Below are positions 46,404 through 56,610 of a stretch of 64,000 nt of DNA, piece after piece. Under the pieces are notes generated by a model. It saw only the letters and a program-made list of their open reading frames with translations, did no database searches and had not been told where the DNA came from. The DNA is from Tiliqua scincoides (lineage: Eukaryota > Chordata > Lepidosauria > Squamata > Scincidae), in NCBI RefSeq assembly GCF_035046505.1, contig NC_089826.1, forward strand, positions 9,722,254-9,786,253. The letters are read 5' to 3'. How positions within the stretch are numbered: the first letter of the stretch is position 1; every line of letters starts with the position of its first letter. The translations under genes were made by a program, and so were the position numbers.

Positions 46404-46810
46404 CAGTGGCATAGCTAGAGGGGGTGCAAAGCGCTAAGTTTTGCAGGAAGACACTCAGCAGTGTACAAGCAGCCCCTCCCCTTCAGAGCCATGGGGGGGT
46501 GAGCAAAACAGTGGCGTAGCTAAAGGGGGGCAAAGTGCTATAAGTTTTACAGGGAGCCTCACTGCAGAGTGTAAGTGGCCTCTCCCCTTCAGAGCCATTC
46601 CAGGCCGGGGAGAAAAACAGTGGCATAGCTGGGGGGGGAGAAGCTCTAAGTTTTGCAGCGAGCCTCACTGCAGAGTGCAAGCGCCCCCTTCCCTTCGGAG
46701 CCGTTCCGAGGGGGGGCGGGGAAGCAAAGCGGAGGAGGCGAACGCACGCACTTGGCGATGAGGCTCCCTGCCAAACTTAGCGCCTTGCCCCCCCTCTAGC
46801 TACGCCACTG
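46404..46810. mobile_element. hAT-like family A element with three tandem left arms
   Basis: Flanked by a perfect 8-bp duplication 'cttagaag' (46396-46403 and 46811-46818). The left terminal arm CAGTGGCATAGCTAG occurs three times in tandem (starts 46404, 46509, 46618; units 105 and 109 bp) before a single right arm CTAGCTACGCCACTG. One outer duplication shows it behaves as one insertion, so the arms were multiplied before or after insertion by tandem duplication. It ends about 650 bp upstream of the BMP3 ATG, at the edge of the CpG island. Confidence 0.9.
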
Positions 46811-47260
46811 CTTAGAAGCGGCGCAAGGGCAGGATCACCTACAGCATCGCCATAGACGCGCTGCCCATTTCGCTTCTCCTCCCGAGCGCGTTTGATTCTC
46901 TCCCCCGGAACCTCCCCAGGTGGATCGAGCGAAGAGGTGGGACGAAGGACGCAGCCCGCCTCCTTTCCCAACCTCTGCTGCTGCTGCTGCTGCAGGGACA
47001 CCATCCAGGGGAGGGAGGGCTCGACTTGGCAGCGCGGTGCGCGCTCTCCCCCCTCCCTTCGCACCCCCCGCCCTGCAGCCGGCTCGGCTGGGAGCGAGGA
47101 GGAGGAGGCGGCGCGATTGGCTGCACCGGGACTTTTGCGCACACGCTGCACAAAACTCAGCCCAGCGCCGCGGCTGCCCCACTCCGGGCTGGAGCGAGGA
47201 GCCTGCGCGAGCCGCTGTCACTGCGCTGCCTGCTGGGGGAGCCGCAGCCCCTCGTGCCAC

Positions 47261-47348
47261 CACCAGCCTCCCCAAGGCAGCCGGTGCGCGCGCACAGCGC
47301 CCGCCACCAGCCTCTCCAGGGCAGCCAGTGCGCGCGCGCCCTGCGCAG
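47261..47348. repeat. Two-copy G+C-rich direct repeat in the BMP3 leader
   Basis: 'caccagcctccccaaggcag' at 47261 is repeated as 'caccagcctctccagggcag' at 47305 (44-bp period). Each is followed by an alternating purine-pyrimidine run (gtgcgcgcgc). Confidence 0.85.
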
Positions 47349-47458
47349 CGCCCGCCTCGCAGGGACCCCCACCTGGCGCCGCGGAGAGGCTCCCCTGCGA
47401 GGAGGACGCGCTGAGGGGGCGAGCGAGCAGCCCTCCAGCCCCAGGGAGGGAGGGAGGC

Positions 47459-47729
47459 ATGGCCGGCTCTCCTTGCGCGCTGCTGCTGCTGTGCCTCGGC
47501 TGGAGCTGGCTGGCGCCGGGGGAGCCGCTGAGGGAGCGCCTGGGCGCGCACGCCGGGACGGCCCCCTCCGCCGGCGACGGAGCAGGCGACCTCAGCCCCG
47601 CCGCGGACCAGCTCTCGGAACACATGCTCCAGCTCTACGACCGCTACCGGCGCCCCCAGGACCCCGCCGCCCGGCTGCTCCACCTCCGCCAGGGCAACAC
47701 GGTGCGCAGCTTCCGAGCGCTGCCTGCAG
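47459..47729 (+). CDS. BMP3: BMP3 (bone morphogenetic protein 3), first coding exon
   Basis: 90 codons plus one base. BMP3 is a secreted TGF-beta-family ligand that restrains osteogenic BMP/activin-type signalling; this exon encodes the start of its propeptide. Residues 1-20 are a signal peptide (MAGSPCALLLLCLGWSWLAP). Residues 53-65 (SEHMLQLYDRYRR) and 78-87 (RQGNTVRSFR) match the conserved N-terminal prodomain of BMP3, close also to GDF10; the signal-peptide wording and 'LYDRY' favour BMP3. The start has a strong context (G at -3, G at +4). The frame is open upstream to 46892, but that part is leader. The donor 'gcag|gtgagc' follows in phase 1, as expected for this family. Residues 22-50 are Gly/Ala/Asp-rich. 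The neighbour CFAP299 on the same strand agrees with known vertebrate gene order. Confidence 0.92.
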
Positions 47730-48039
47730 GTGAGCGGGGCGCACGTGCCAGGCGCAGGTGCGCCGGCCTGGCGTGACATGAAAGGGCTTGGAGCCAATCA
47801 CCTCGCAGCAGGGGTCAGGAGGGCCCGCCCCTGCCTCTCCAGGGCTCAGGCCATAGTTGGGGGGGGGCTGTACCCCCCATGCTGGGGGCACTGAAGCTAC
47901 CACCACCACCCTTCTGCTTCCCACCACCTGCCATTGAGAAAAAGGGGGCTGGAGGACTGGAGCCCCTCTGCTCTGGCTCTTCCCAGGGCAGGTGGTGGCA
48001 GCAGTGGGATTCCTTGCCAGCAAGGAATAGAGAACCAAG

Positions 48040-48250
48040 GGGTGGCGTAACTGGAGGGGGGGCAAAGCGCTAGGTTTTGCAGGCACCTGAAGGAGGCGTG
48101 CAAGGGGCCCCTCCCCTTCGGAGCCATTCCAGGTGGGGGAGCAAAACGGAGGCAAATGCCTGGAATGGCTCTGAAGGGGAGAGGCCCCTTGCACGCCTCG
48201 TTCAGGTGCCTGCAAAACTTAGTGCTTTGCCCCCCTCCAGCTATGCCACT
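48040..48250. mobile_element. hAT-like foldback element, family A
   Basis: Left edge GGGTGGCGTAACTGG (worn CAGTGGCGTAGCTGG), right edge CCAGCTATGCCACT. Flanks 'gaaccaag' and 'gagccaag' match at 7 of 8 positions. The two ~100-bp arms are near-perfect inverses. It lies 310 bp after the BMP3 exon 1 donor. Confidence 0.82.
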
Positions 48251-48392
48251 GAGCCAAGATGCCCCCAATATGCTGCCAGGCACCCATGGCCTCACCAGGG
48301 CTCAGTAGGCAGCTGGCCTTGCCACAGTTTTGTTCAAAATGCAGTTTGGTTCAGTTCAGTGGGCTCTTGGCGTAGCATTTGTGTCCCGATTC

Positions 48393-48468
48393 AGGCTGCA
48401 ATCCTAGTAGGGATAAACCCCATTGACTATAATGGGACTTCTGAGTAGACGTGCCTACAATTGAACTC
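48393..48468. mobile_element. Short TTA-type MITE, diverged
   Basis: 'ggctgcaatcctagtaggga' edge, central 'ccattgactataatgggact', then 'tctgagtagacgtgcc'. Confidence 0.55.
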
Positions 48469-49306
48469 TTAAACCTCTGGTGCAGATGCTGGAATTAGCC
48501 GTGTGGTGTTGCACACGCGCCTGACGTTTCATTAAAACCTGGTGGCCTTGCCTTCGCGTGCCCTGTGAAGGTGCCAGGTGAATCCATGCTCCAGGTGAGC
48601 ACCACACTGCTGGACTGGCTTTGCAGAAGGAGAGACAATGGATGCATGCAGCTCAGTACAGTGAAGTTTAAATCGGGCTGCAATATCCAGGCATGATTAA
48701 AGACCATCCTTGCATGGCTTTGATATTCACGGAGATCTCCATCCTTTTCTTAACCAAGTCCCGTTCAAGCCCTGTGAATGTTTCCCTCTCTCCCACCAGG
48801 ACTTTCTGCATGTGGTTGTGATGGAATGCTTTTTCAGCTATATGGAGCTCCTGTGCCTGCTGCAAGAGAAATAAGATATTTTACAATAAATTGCAGAAAG
48901 CAGTGTACACTGTGTGGGCTTCAGGGAGTCAGTGCTGTGTTCCCGCAGAGAAAATGACCAAGGAGCACAAGATGGACAAACTCCATGTGAAAAGAGCGTT
49001 TTGTTTACACAGATAGTTTGAGGCAGGGCCAGCCCTCTAATGAGCCCAGGTGCAACCATGGGCCCCTGGCTGCACATTGGGGGGCAGCCTGGGTGCTTAT
49101 TATATGTCGGTAGTGTGATGATTAAGGTACTGCTGTCACGGTGCCACAGTTCTCCTCTTTCCTCTTGGCCCTTTGCCATTTGAAAGAGGGAGGAAGGAAG
49201 TTGAGGAAAGAGCCACTTTAAGCTATCATTCTCCTCTTGGAAGAGCAGGACAGGGCTGATATGGATGATGGGGAGGGGGTTTGGGAGGGGAAACCGTGCA
49301 TGATGT
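48469..49306. other. No gene recognised
   Basis: A 'cagggccagccc' phrase near 49025 may be one end of an otherwise lost hAT-like element. Otherwise unassigned. Confidence 0.3.
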
Positions 49307-49510
49307 AATAATAATAATAATAAACTTTATTTGTATCCCGCCCTTCTCCCTATAAGGGACCCAGGGCAGCTATTTGGGTCCCTTGTATTTGATGTATTTG
49401 GGCACTGCAGTGGGGGTTGCACTAGATCTTGTTCTCAGGTGCCTGGGGACTTGAACCAGGTTTCCTCTCCTCTTTCCAAGGCTGTCTGTCCTGTTGGAGA
49501 CCTAGCTACC
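49307..49510 (-). mobile_element. tRNA-derived SINE with (ATT)n tail
   Basis: On the minus strand a B-box-like 'ggttcaagtcc' lies near 49455 and the body ends 'gggcgggatacaaataaag' followed by (TTA)n. A variant of the class seen at 14588 and 55620. Confidence 0.5.
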
Positions 49511-50357
49511 TTAAAAATCATGCTCCACTGACTCATCATTAGCTTTTAATAATGGAAACAATTTAGTCACAGAGGTTTAATTTAAAACAAGGGTCCACCA
49601 GTGGAGGAATGCTTCTTTGAAGGTATCTAACCCCCCTTTTAGTGCAAAAATTGTTTCAGAGAAATTATTACTCACCAGAAGTTCCTCGGCTACTAACAGA
49701 ACTCCCTTTTTTAAAATGCTCTTTTGTAGGCTAAAGCCAAATCATACATGATAATGTCCAATGAAGGATAAAAGTTCATTGAGACATCAGGAAGTGGGGA
49801 TCTGTCTTGCTTCTGCTCCAGTAAACGCAATAGGGATTTGGTGAATTATTTGACAGCTGGGCCAAGACCGCAGGCTGCACTTGTCTCAAACCACTGCAAA
49901 GAGATTTTCCAAAAAGTTACTACATGCTCAGACCTCAGGGAGCCTATTTCTGGGCACATACCTGAAATCCACAACATAAATATATCCTGGATGCCACTGA
50001 GAAAATGACATAGTCAGGAGATGTTTGAATGGCACTCCAGTCCTGTACACCATGGACACAATCCAGAGCAGGTTAGCTCTGCTAAAATCCTGCTGACATC
50101 TCTTTGACATGAGTGCGAAATTGTGTGCCTGATCATTCACATGTTTCACTGTGGAATTTACTCCCTTGTAAATATGTTTAAGATTGGCAAGATAAATCCC
50201 ACTGGATGAAATGGAGATGAGGTACAGCTAACACCTACCAGTGACTGGGTTGGCATCCAACAGATTTCAGTGATATCCATGTCCTCACAATGTGACCAGT
50301 ATCTTGATATTAGGTGGCCATACACAGAACTTCTTAACTGGAATTTAAGGTCACTTA
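49511..50357. other. No gene recognised
   Basis: Unique-looking sequence; no element edges or splice-flanked frames identified. Confidence 0.35.
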
Positions 50358-50447
50358 GGGTGCAGTCCTAACCAGGACTACTCAGATGTAAATCCTATTT
50401 TGTTCAGTGGGGCTTACTCTCAGGAAAGTGTGGTTAGGATTGCAACC
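50358..50447. mobile_element. Short TTA-type MITE, 90 bp, with TTA target
   Basis: Left edge GGGTGCAGTCCTAACC, right edge GGTTAGGATTGCAACC, TTA on both sides (50355-50357 and 50448-50450). The ends equal those of the 179-bp family, linking the two families. Confidence 0.8.
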
Positions 50448-50816
50448 TTAGTAATGTTGACATGTTAGCTCTGCAATGGATGCTATGATCCCAAACATTT
50501 ACAGACTTTTTAACAAATCTGTCCTGTATTCTCTTCACTCATAGTCTTAATTTTTTTTCCAAGCTAACCAGTCTTCACTTTCTTAGTCTTGAAGGTTGTG
50601 ACACTCATACAGTGTGTGAAAAACAGTGTTGCCAATTATTGCATTCTAATTACAGTGTTACCAAGATGAAAGCATTCAGTGGTATCTCCTGATCTTACAC
50701 CCAATACTTACTGTATGCTTGTATCTTAGGTATGCCTGGAATGGCTCTGAATATGCATACACCTGCATATTTAAAACGTTGATACAGTCAACTATTCAAT
50801 ATTTTGTTGCTGCTTA

Positions 50817-50911
50817 CACTGCAGTCCTATACATGTTTATAGTACTCAGAAGTAAGTTCCGCTGTGTTCAATAGTACTTACTCTCTGGTAAGCATCTATA
50901 GAATTGCAGCC
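50817..50911. mobile_element. Short TTA-type MITE, 95 bp
   Basis: 'cactgcagtcctatacatg' to 'atctatagaattgcagcc', flanked by TTA (50814-50816 and 50912-50914). Its right TTA is also the left border of the next MITE. Confidence 0.75.
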
Positions 50912-50914
50912 TTA

Positions 50915-51092
50915 GGGCCAAATCCTACCTAACTCTCCAGTGCTAATACAGTTATAGTGCTACTCCAGGGGATGGAAAAAATGTTCTCTTACTTTGAGGA
51001 GGCCTCTGTGATTCTCTCTCCCCCCCCCCCATGCAATGCATCCCCGTTGGCATAGCTTCATTGATGCTAGAAATTTGGATAGGATTGGGTCC
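50915..51092. mobile_element. TTA-target MITE, 179-bp family
   Basis: Left edge GGGCCAAATCCTACCT, right edge GGATAGGATTGGGTCC. Abuts the preceding MITE across one TTA. A poly-C run (about 51021-51030) sits in the middle. Confidence 0.75.
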
Positions 51093-51264
51093 TTTGTTTT
51101 TTAAACACACTATTAATAAATCTCTGCAATAGCCCTATGTGGAATAAGTGGGATACTTCAGGTGGTTGAAATGTGGGTAACTTGTACTGTATAACATGTT
51201 TTAGCAATTAGTAGATTAATTTTCTTGCATACTCTAGAACTCTGGAATCTTTGCATGGTCAGTT

Positions 51265-52500
51265 TCTTATAGCCTGATCCTATAGGGCTGGTTGTAACAT
51301 CGTAATGCTAGTTAACAGTGTCACAAAATTCCTAAGGTGTTGCAAAGAGCAGGTCTGTGGCCATTTTGGATCCAAAATGGCGGCGGTTTGCTTCTGCATC
51401 TGGTTCTGCATGGGAGTGCTGGTAAGCTGGTGGGATGGGTGGGCAGAATGGGGCATGTAGGGGGCAGGAGGGGGGGTGTCCTGGTGTGTACAACCTGCAC
51501 CAGATTTGTATCCTTGCCTCCTGACACACCCCCTTTCTCTCAGACTTGTGCCTTCCAAAGGGTCTGAGGAGGTCTGAGGAGGCTTAGATCTCCTCAGACC
51601 TCAGTACAGGTCTGAGGAGACCCACTGATGATCAGGAGGCTTATAGGGATACATGCATCTCCCATACATCCTGACTTGCTCCCACACCACAGCATGCAGC
51701 ACAGCCCCTTTCTGGCACAGCTGCATGCTATGGTGGGGAAATTGATAAGATTGGGCAGTAAGTCATTGCTGCTGCAAAAGAAAGTAGATTACTGGTGATT
51801 CCAAGTTCGGTTGTATAAGTTAAGGTGTTTACTACTCATGATTTCTGTGTGGGTCAACCTAGCACATCTAAATGTCACATTTAGAGCCCAGTGCAATGCA
51901 TAACTACTTAGAAGCAAGTCTTATTGTAGTAAATAGGGCTTACCCCCAGGAAAGTGTGGGTAGGATTGCAGTCTCAGGGTGCAAGAGGTGCCCTTGGGCA
52001 GATGCAAGTCCCTTGCGCCAGCCCAGGAGGGTCGCAGGAGTTTGCGCCTCCTCGAGAGGAAGCCGGGCTGGTGCTCTGAGAAGCGCTGGCCTGCAGAGGC
52101 TGATGCAAGCCTCTGTGCCTGCTTCAACTCTTGCATAGGCTGGGCTGACACTACAACAAAAACTAGGCAGGGAGGAGGTGGGTGGCCCCAGCAGCAGGTG
52201 AGCAGGGAGTGGGAGGTGGGGCTGGGATCTAGTAGTTATGCTGGATCCCAACCCCTGTTCCTGGGAAGAATGGAGCGGCTCAGAGCCCCTCCGCTCTCCT
52301 CGGACTTGTACCACCTCAAGAGGTGGCACAAGTCTGAGGAGACCCATAGGGGCCAGCGGCCCTTACCCAGGGGTAAGGGGAAAAGTTTACCCTTACCTCT
52401 GGCTGAGCTGCTTATGGCCACTATTCTGTGCTGGATGTAGCGCAAGCATCTTGGTTTGCCCGTTCCAGCGCAGGACAGGATTGTGCCCTTAGTCTAATCC
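51265..52500. other. G+C-richer stretch with AATCCTA-type edges
   Basis: Edges 'tgatcctatagggctgg' (51277) and 'gataagattgggcag' (51751), and 'ggtaggattgcagtctcag' (51958) with 'caggacaggattgtgccc' (52472), suggest two larger MITE-like elements of about 0.5 kb. The short MITE at 51882-51977 lies between them. The open frames here (such as 51940-52347 minus) show no recognised domain. Confidence 0.35.
51882..51977. mobile_element. Short TTA-type MITE
   Basis: 'gagcccagtgcaatgcataa', 'agaagcaagtcttattg', 'gggcttacccccaggaaag', 'gggtaggattgcagtctcag'. Palindromic layout kept. Confidence 0.6.
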
Positions 52501-52556
52501 TGAGCTATTTTTTAAAAAAAATCTACAGTTACAATGTTAAAAGTAAAGCCACTTAC

Positions 52557-52643
52557 AGCACATTCCTATGCATGTCTACTCAGAAGTTCTACTGTGTTAA
52601 ATGAGACTTACTTCCAGGTAAGTGTGTATAGGACTACAGCCTT
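52557..52643. mobile_element. Short TTA-type MITE
   Basis: 'cattcctatgcatgtctac', 'gagacttacttccaggtaag', 'tataggactacagccttaa'. Right border carries TTA. Confidence 0.6.
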
Positions 52644-52861
52644 AATTGTCAGTACTGAAGTAAAACATTTCAGCCCTAAGGAAACTAATCCATGTGATCC
52701 TGTAGCCGGGAGTCATACAATAATTCTGGACTGAAATTGATGGGCAGACTGACATCTCCTTGCTCCCAAGAAAGAATCCATGAGTACAACTTTAGAGCTA
52801 TTTCCATAGCCATTAAAATCAATAGGAGCTACATCATTGCCTTCAGTATGGTATTGACTGT

Positions 52862-53036
52862 GGGCACGATCCTAACCAACTTGCCAGCACCAAGGTAAGG
52901 GCAATGGCAGCTCCAAGGTAACAAACATTCCCTTACCTTGAGGAGATCTCAGGGTCTGCCACCCAACTGCAGGATGTGGCACATGCCCCATTGGCACAGC
53001 TGTGACAGTGCTGGAAAACTGGTTAGGATTTGGGTC
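52862..53036. mobile_element. TTA-target MITE, 179-bp family, inverted body
   Basis: Ends 'gggcacgatcctaacc' and 'ggttaggatttgggtc'. The middle carries 'aacattcccttaccttgagg' in the opposite orientation to the copy at 21148. Confidence 0.7.
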
Positions 53037-54806
53037 TATGTCCAATATCCTATGTTGAGAAACCTGCAAATGTGTCATCAGTTAGCATCAACTGTAATCT
53101 CTTTGACTCCGTTCTAGTTTTAGGCTCTTGCAGTCAGTCCCTGCTTACATTTCACTGATTTTGTTACTACTGGAAAGTTCTACAATTAATCACTGAAACA
53201 GTGTATACTTTAGGAAAGGTTTGTTCGATACTGTAATGGTGTGGTGGGGAGGCATTAGTTGGATGAAGCATTCTCAGAGCTGATGTTCATGACAGAGGTT
53301 GGTTTTGTGATCTTATAATCTTACACTCTACAGTTGCTCCTATTCCCAACATTTTAGTTTGTTTTTCAAGAGTTTTCATTATAGAGGTGTCAAATATACC
53401 CCCTGGAATCTCTGTTTTCTTACTCAAGCCCTCTGGGTTTCTTCTACTAAATCTTAATTCTACAGTCCTTTTTAGGGTGATACCTACATTTGGCCTATAG
53501 CCTTCACAAATGAATTCTAAAACGTGTAAAACGAAGTATGCTGGTGTGACTCCTTTTACTTATTTCCAAGTAAGGGGCATAATTCCACTTTTTCCATCCA
53601 GCAGAGTCTCATTGGATTGAACTGGGCTTAAGTATACATGCTTGCCTGAAAAGTAAGTCCTATTGAACTCACTTTCAATACTACTTCTGAGAAGACAGTC
53701 GTAGGTTGTGTTGCAAGTCCCACACCATTTATTTCAATGGAACTAATATTTGTGAGATTGTATCCATTGACTTTTAGCATGGCGTCTTGATCCCAAATGC
53801 ATGACGTGAATGCACAACTAATAAATTCATATGGGATCTTACACGTGACCCTGTTCATGCTTTGTAATGTCAGTTGGTAACCAATAACATTTTTATCCTG
53901 GAGCTGTTTAGTTTAAAGGAATTACTGAAGCATAGATGTGAATTACAGTCAAGAGTTGCCTTCATCAAAGTACAGGGTACACTTGCATAGTGCTTTCTGT
54001 GCTTGCAAGGTGTTTTATCTTGATGTATTCATTATCTTTTATTATATTTAATAATTATCTTGTTGTAGTCCAAGAAGTATTATCATCCCCATATTACAGA
54101 AGTTGCAGGAGAAAAGTATTAACCCCCTGCCCCATTGTGCACCATACTCCTGGGCTGGATCAGGCCCCCTTGTGGCTAATTTCTGCAGATAAAAGGATCA
54201 CTTTCAGTCTACTTCCACCTTAACTCCCCCCCCCCCCCCCACAGCAGTTGGTTCAATGCCCTGTGTAGTGTGACTCTCAGCCTCTTAGCTGCAATCCTGC
54301 AACAGTTCAGACAGTGGTTTGACACAGACACAGTTCAGCTGTGACAAACCATAATTAGACAATCGGGCAGGAAAGTTTTTTATAAGTCATAAGAGAGCAG
54401 GTTTTTTCCTTTGTTGCCACTGATGAACCACACGTAACTATCACTGGTAGTTGTGGGTCTATTAGGATTTGAATTACTCTGCTGCTGTTGTGTAGCTAGT
54501 CCTTGCACTCTGCCATCTTTGCAACATATTGCTAGTTCTGATCCATTTATCACCTGTGTCCATTTATCCAGATGATCCGATTCTGCAGTCTTTGCCCAGA
54601 GGGATACCTAGACAGAATCTCATATGTGATAATGTTGTATTATACACATCTGGCAAGAGAAGCTTAGGTCTGCATGCAATTTATGACTATTCACTGTCCA
54701 CCTTGCATCACAAGGAGAACATAAAGTGTCTGAATGTCAACCAAGCTCTTGGAATTGGATCTTTCACCTGAAAATGGTTTGTGTGTACATGTATTCTGTG
54801 TGACTT
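53037..54806. other. No gene recognised
   Basis: A poly-C run lies at about 54225-54240 and a diverged short MITE may lie at 53595-53760 ('aagtaagtcctattgaactc'). Otherwise unassigned intronic sequence. Confidence 0.35.
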
Positions 54807-54898
54807 TGGCTGCAATCCTGACCTCACTTTCCTGGGAGTAAGTCCCATTGAACACAGTAGGACTTACTTCTGAGTAGATCTGGTTAGGATTGTGCCCT
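54807..54898. mobile_element. Short TTA-type MITE, clean copy
   Basis: 'ggctgcaatcctgacctcac', 'gggagtaagtcccattgaac', 'aggacttacttctgagtag', 'ggttaggattgtgcc', bordered by TTT on both sides. Confidence 0.7.
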
Positions 54899-55416
54899 TT
54901 GTGTGTATGCGCATGCACCAATGAAGTCTGTGTGTTCAAGAAAATGAAGCTCATTTAAGTGACTCCCATTGAAACCAGAGGGATTAAGCAGATACTTAAG
55001 AAGTTCAGATCCATTAATTTCAGTGGGTTCTATATTTAAGCTTCTCTGGATTGCTCCTGATAGATTTAAGCCATATTAAGCATTTGTACTTAACAGCCTG
55101 AATCAACTGGTTTGGTGGGATAAAATTTTTCAAACTGCATACAAATAAAATACTCAAAAAAGGTTGATGGATTGCAGTGTGATGGTCTAATTCAAAGGAC
55201 TGTTGCCCTGGCAGATAAGTGCTTGGCAGTGAGTGTTTCCTGTCTCTGTGCCAACCAAGCATGACATTACAATGGTGCTGCTGAGTTGTTCATGCAGATG
55301 TTTAGGATTAATGTTTGAGGCATGTTTGAAACTCTCTGGGCAACAATATTATTATGAGTGAAGGATCCCAACGGTGTGCATCTGTTATACTGGACTACCA
55401 AAATGCCTGTCATAAT

Positions 55417-55425
<9 letters not shown>

Positions 55426-55479
<54 letters not shown>
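55426..55479. repeat. (GT)n microsatellite
   Basis: About 27 GT units; open frames across it are repeat artefacts. Confidence 0.97.
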
Positions 55480-55619
55480 TGCAGAAATCCTACAGTGTGC
55501 AATGCGTCCCTGTGCATTCTGCACACAGAGACTCATTTCACCCCTCTATGGAATCTAGGCAGCTAATATGTTTTGTATTAAGGTAGTTTTTGTCCTTATC
55601 CCAAGTATATCTCACTATA

Positions 55620-55840
55620 GGAATGGAGGGTAGTGGTTCTTGAGTTGGACAGACCTCGAAGTTCCAGGTTCAAATCCCTTCTCAGCCATGAAGCTTCCTG
55701 GATGAGTTTAGGCCAGTTGCTATCTCTCAGCCTAACCTACCCCATAGGGTTGTTGTGAGTACAAAAGGAGAGAGAGAACTATGTACACCACCCTGAGCTC
55801 CTTGCATGAAGGTTGGTATAAAAATGTGAAAAATAAAACA
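55620..55840 (+). mobile_element. tRNA-derived SINE (MIR-like layout)
   Basis: A-box-like 'tagtggttcttgagttgg', B-box-like 'aggttcaaatccc', then 'tctcagcctaacctacccca' and 'ggttgttgtgagta', and a LINE-type tail ending 'ataaaaatgtgaaaaataaa'. Widespread amniote SINE plan. Confidence 0.72.
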
Positions 55841-55934
55841 GTTCAGGGGTACTCTTATGAACATCATTAAGTAGGGGCTAAATCTGCTCCCTTCTGGTGG
55901 TTCCTTGCATTGAGAATCAAGCCTACTCTCTTTT

Positions 55935-56240
55935 TATATAGTTCTACCTATTTATTTAAAAGATTTCTATACCACTTTTCTATAAACTCAAAGCAGTGTA
56001 CAACAGAACATAAACACATAAAGATAGAAACATCAGAATAAAACACTAAAATAAAAGCCATTAGAACAATTGTTAAAATAATAGCAATAAAAAAGCAGAT
56101 TAGCATGTAAAATAATGTAAAAACAGCATAAAAGTTAGGAGGGGGTCCATAGTGAATATCTTCCTCCACAAAGACCAGGCAAAACAGCTGGATCTTTAAA
56201 TCCCACCAGAAACCATATAATGAGGAGTCTGCCCTCAGGT
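55935..56240 (-). mobile_element. L2-like LINE 3' end
   Basis: Read on the minus strand: '...tgtacactgctttgagttta' and 'tagaaaagtggtatagaaat' at the tail, preceded by T-rich UTR. On + it begins 'ttctataccacttttctata'. Confidence 0.55.
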
Positions 56241-56400
56241 TACATAATCCCATCTCAAATTCTGTTTCTTGCTCATGTCAGAATGTGAATAAATGTTGGA
56301 AAACAGCTTTTATATTTATGGATTATGTTATTAATTTTGAGCCTAGGTGTGTTAGGCTTTCTGTGTTGCAAGTACAAATAGTCCAGCTATATAGAATATC

Positions 56401-56488
56401 AAGGCTGAAATCCTGTAACACTTACCTAGGAGTGAGTCCTACTAAACTTGATGAGGCTTACTTCTGAGAAGACATGTCTAGGCTTACA
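56401..56488. mobile_element. Short TTA-type MITE, diverged
   Basis: 'ggctgaaatcctgtaacac', 'aggagtgagtcctactaaac', 'gaggcttacttctgagaag'. Confidence 0.55.
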
Positions 56489-56517
56489 CTGGAAGAGTGT
56501 TCAGTTTAGGGTGTCCC

Positions 56518-56610
56518 ACAACACAATTGTATGCATGTTTATTCAGAAGTAAATCATAATGAATTCATTGGGATCTGTTCCCTAGTAAATGCATTTAGGA
56601 TTGTGTCCTC
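56518..56610. mobile_element. Short TTA-type MITE, diverged
   Basis: 'acaattgtatgcatgtttat', 'tcagaagtaaatcataatg', 'atttaggattgtgtcc'. Confidence 0.5.

Larger units (their letters stand above)
46680..47900. promoter_or_regulatory. BMP3: CpG island with BMP3 promoter/leader
   Basis: Very G+C-rich with frequent CpG, in sharp contrast to the A/T-rich surroundings. An inverted CCAAT box (gattggctg, 47115-47123) and several G/C boxes ('ggggcggggaagc' near 46714) are present; no good TATA box was seen near them. A short CTG run lies at about 46976-46994. The transcription start is not fixed; the CCAAT position suggests it lies within roughly 100 bp downstream of 47123. Confidence 0.75.

Noticed and set aside
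47026-47733. 235-codon + frame overlapping BMP3 in another frame
   Set aside because: Low-complexity Arg/Pro/Ala translation typical of CpG islands; incompatible with the BMP3 frame.
46892-47776. 294-codon open frame on + covering the CpG island
   Set aside because: Only 47459-47729 matches a known protein (BMP3) and ends at a good splice donor; the rest is leader and intron in stop-poor G+C-rich DNA.
46835-47797. 320-codon open frame on the minus strand
   Set aside because: Shadow frame opposite BMP3 exon 1; Arg/Ala/Gly-rich composition follows from G+C content and no domain is recognised.
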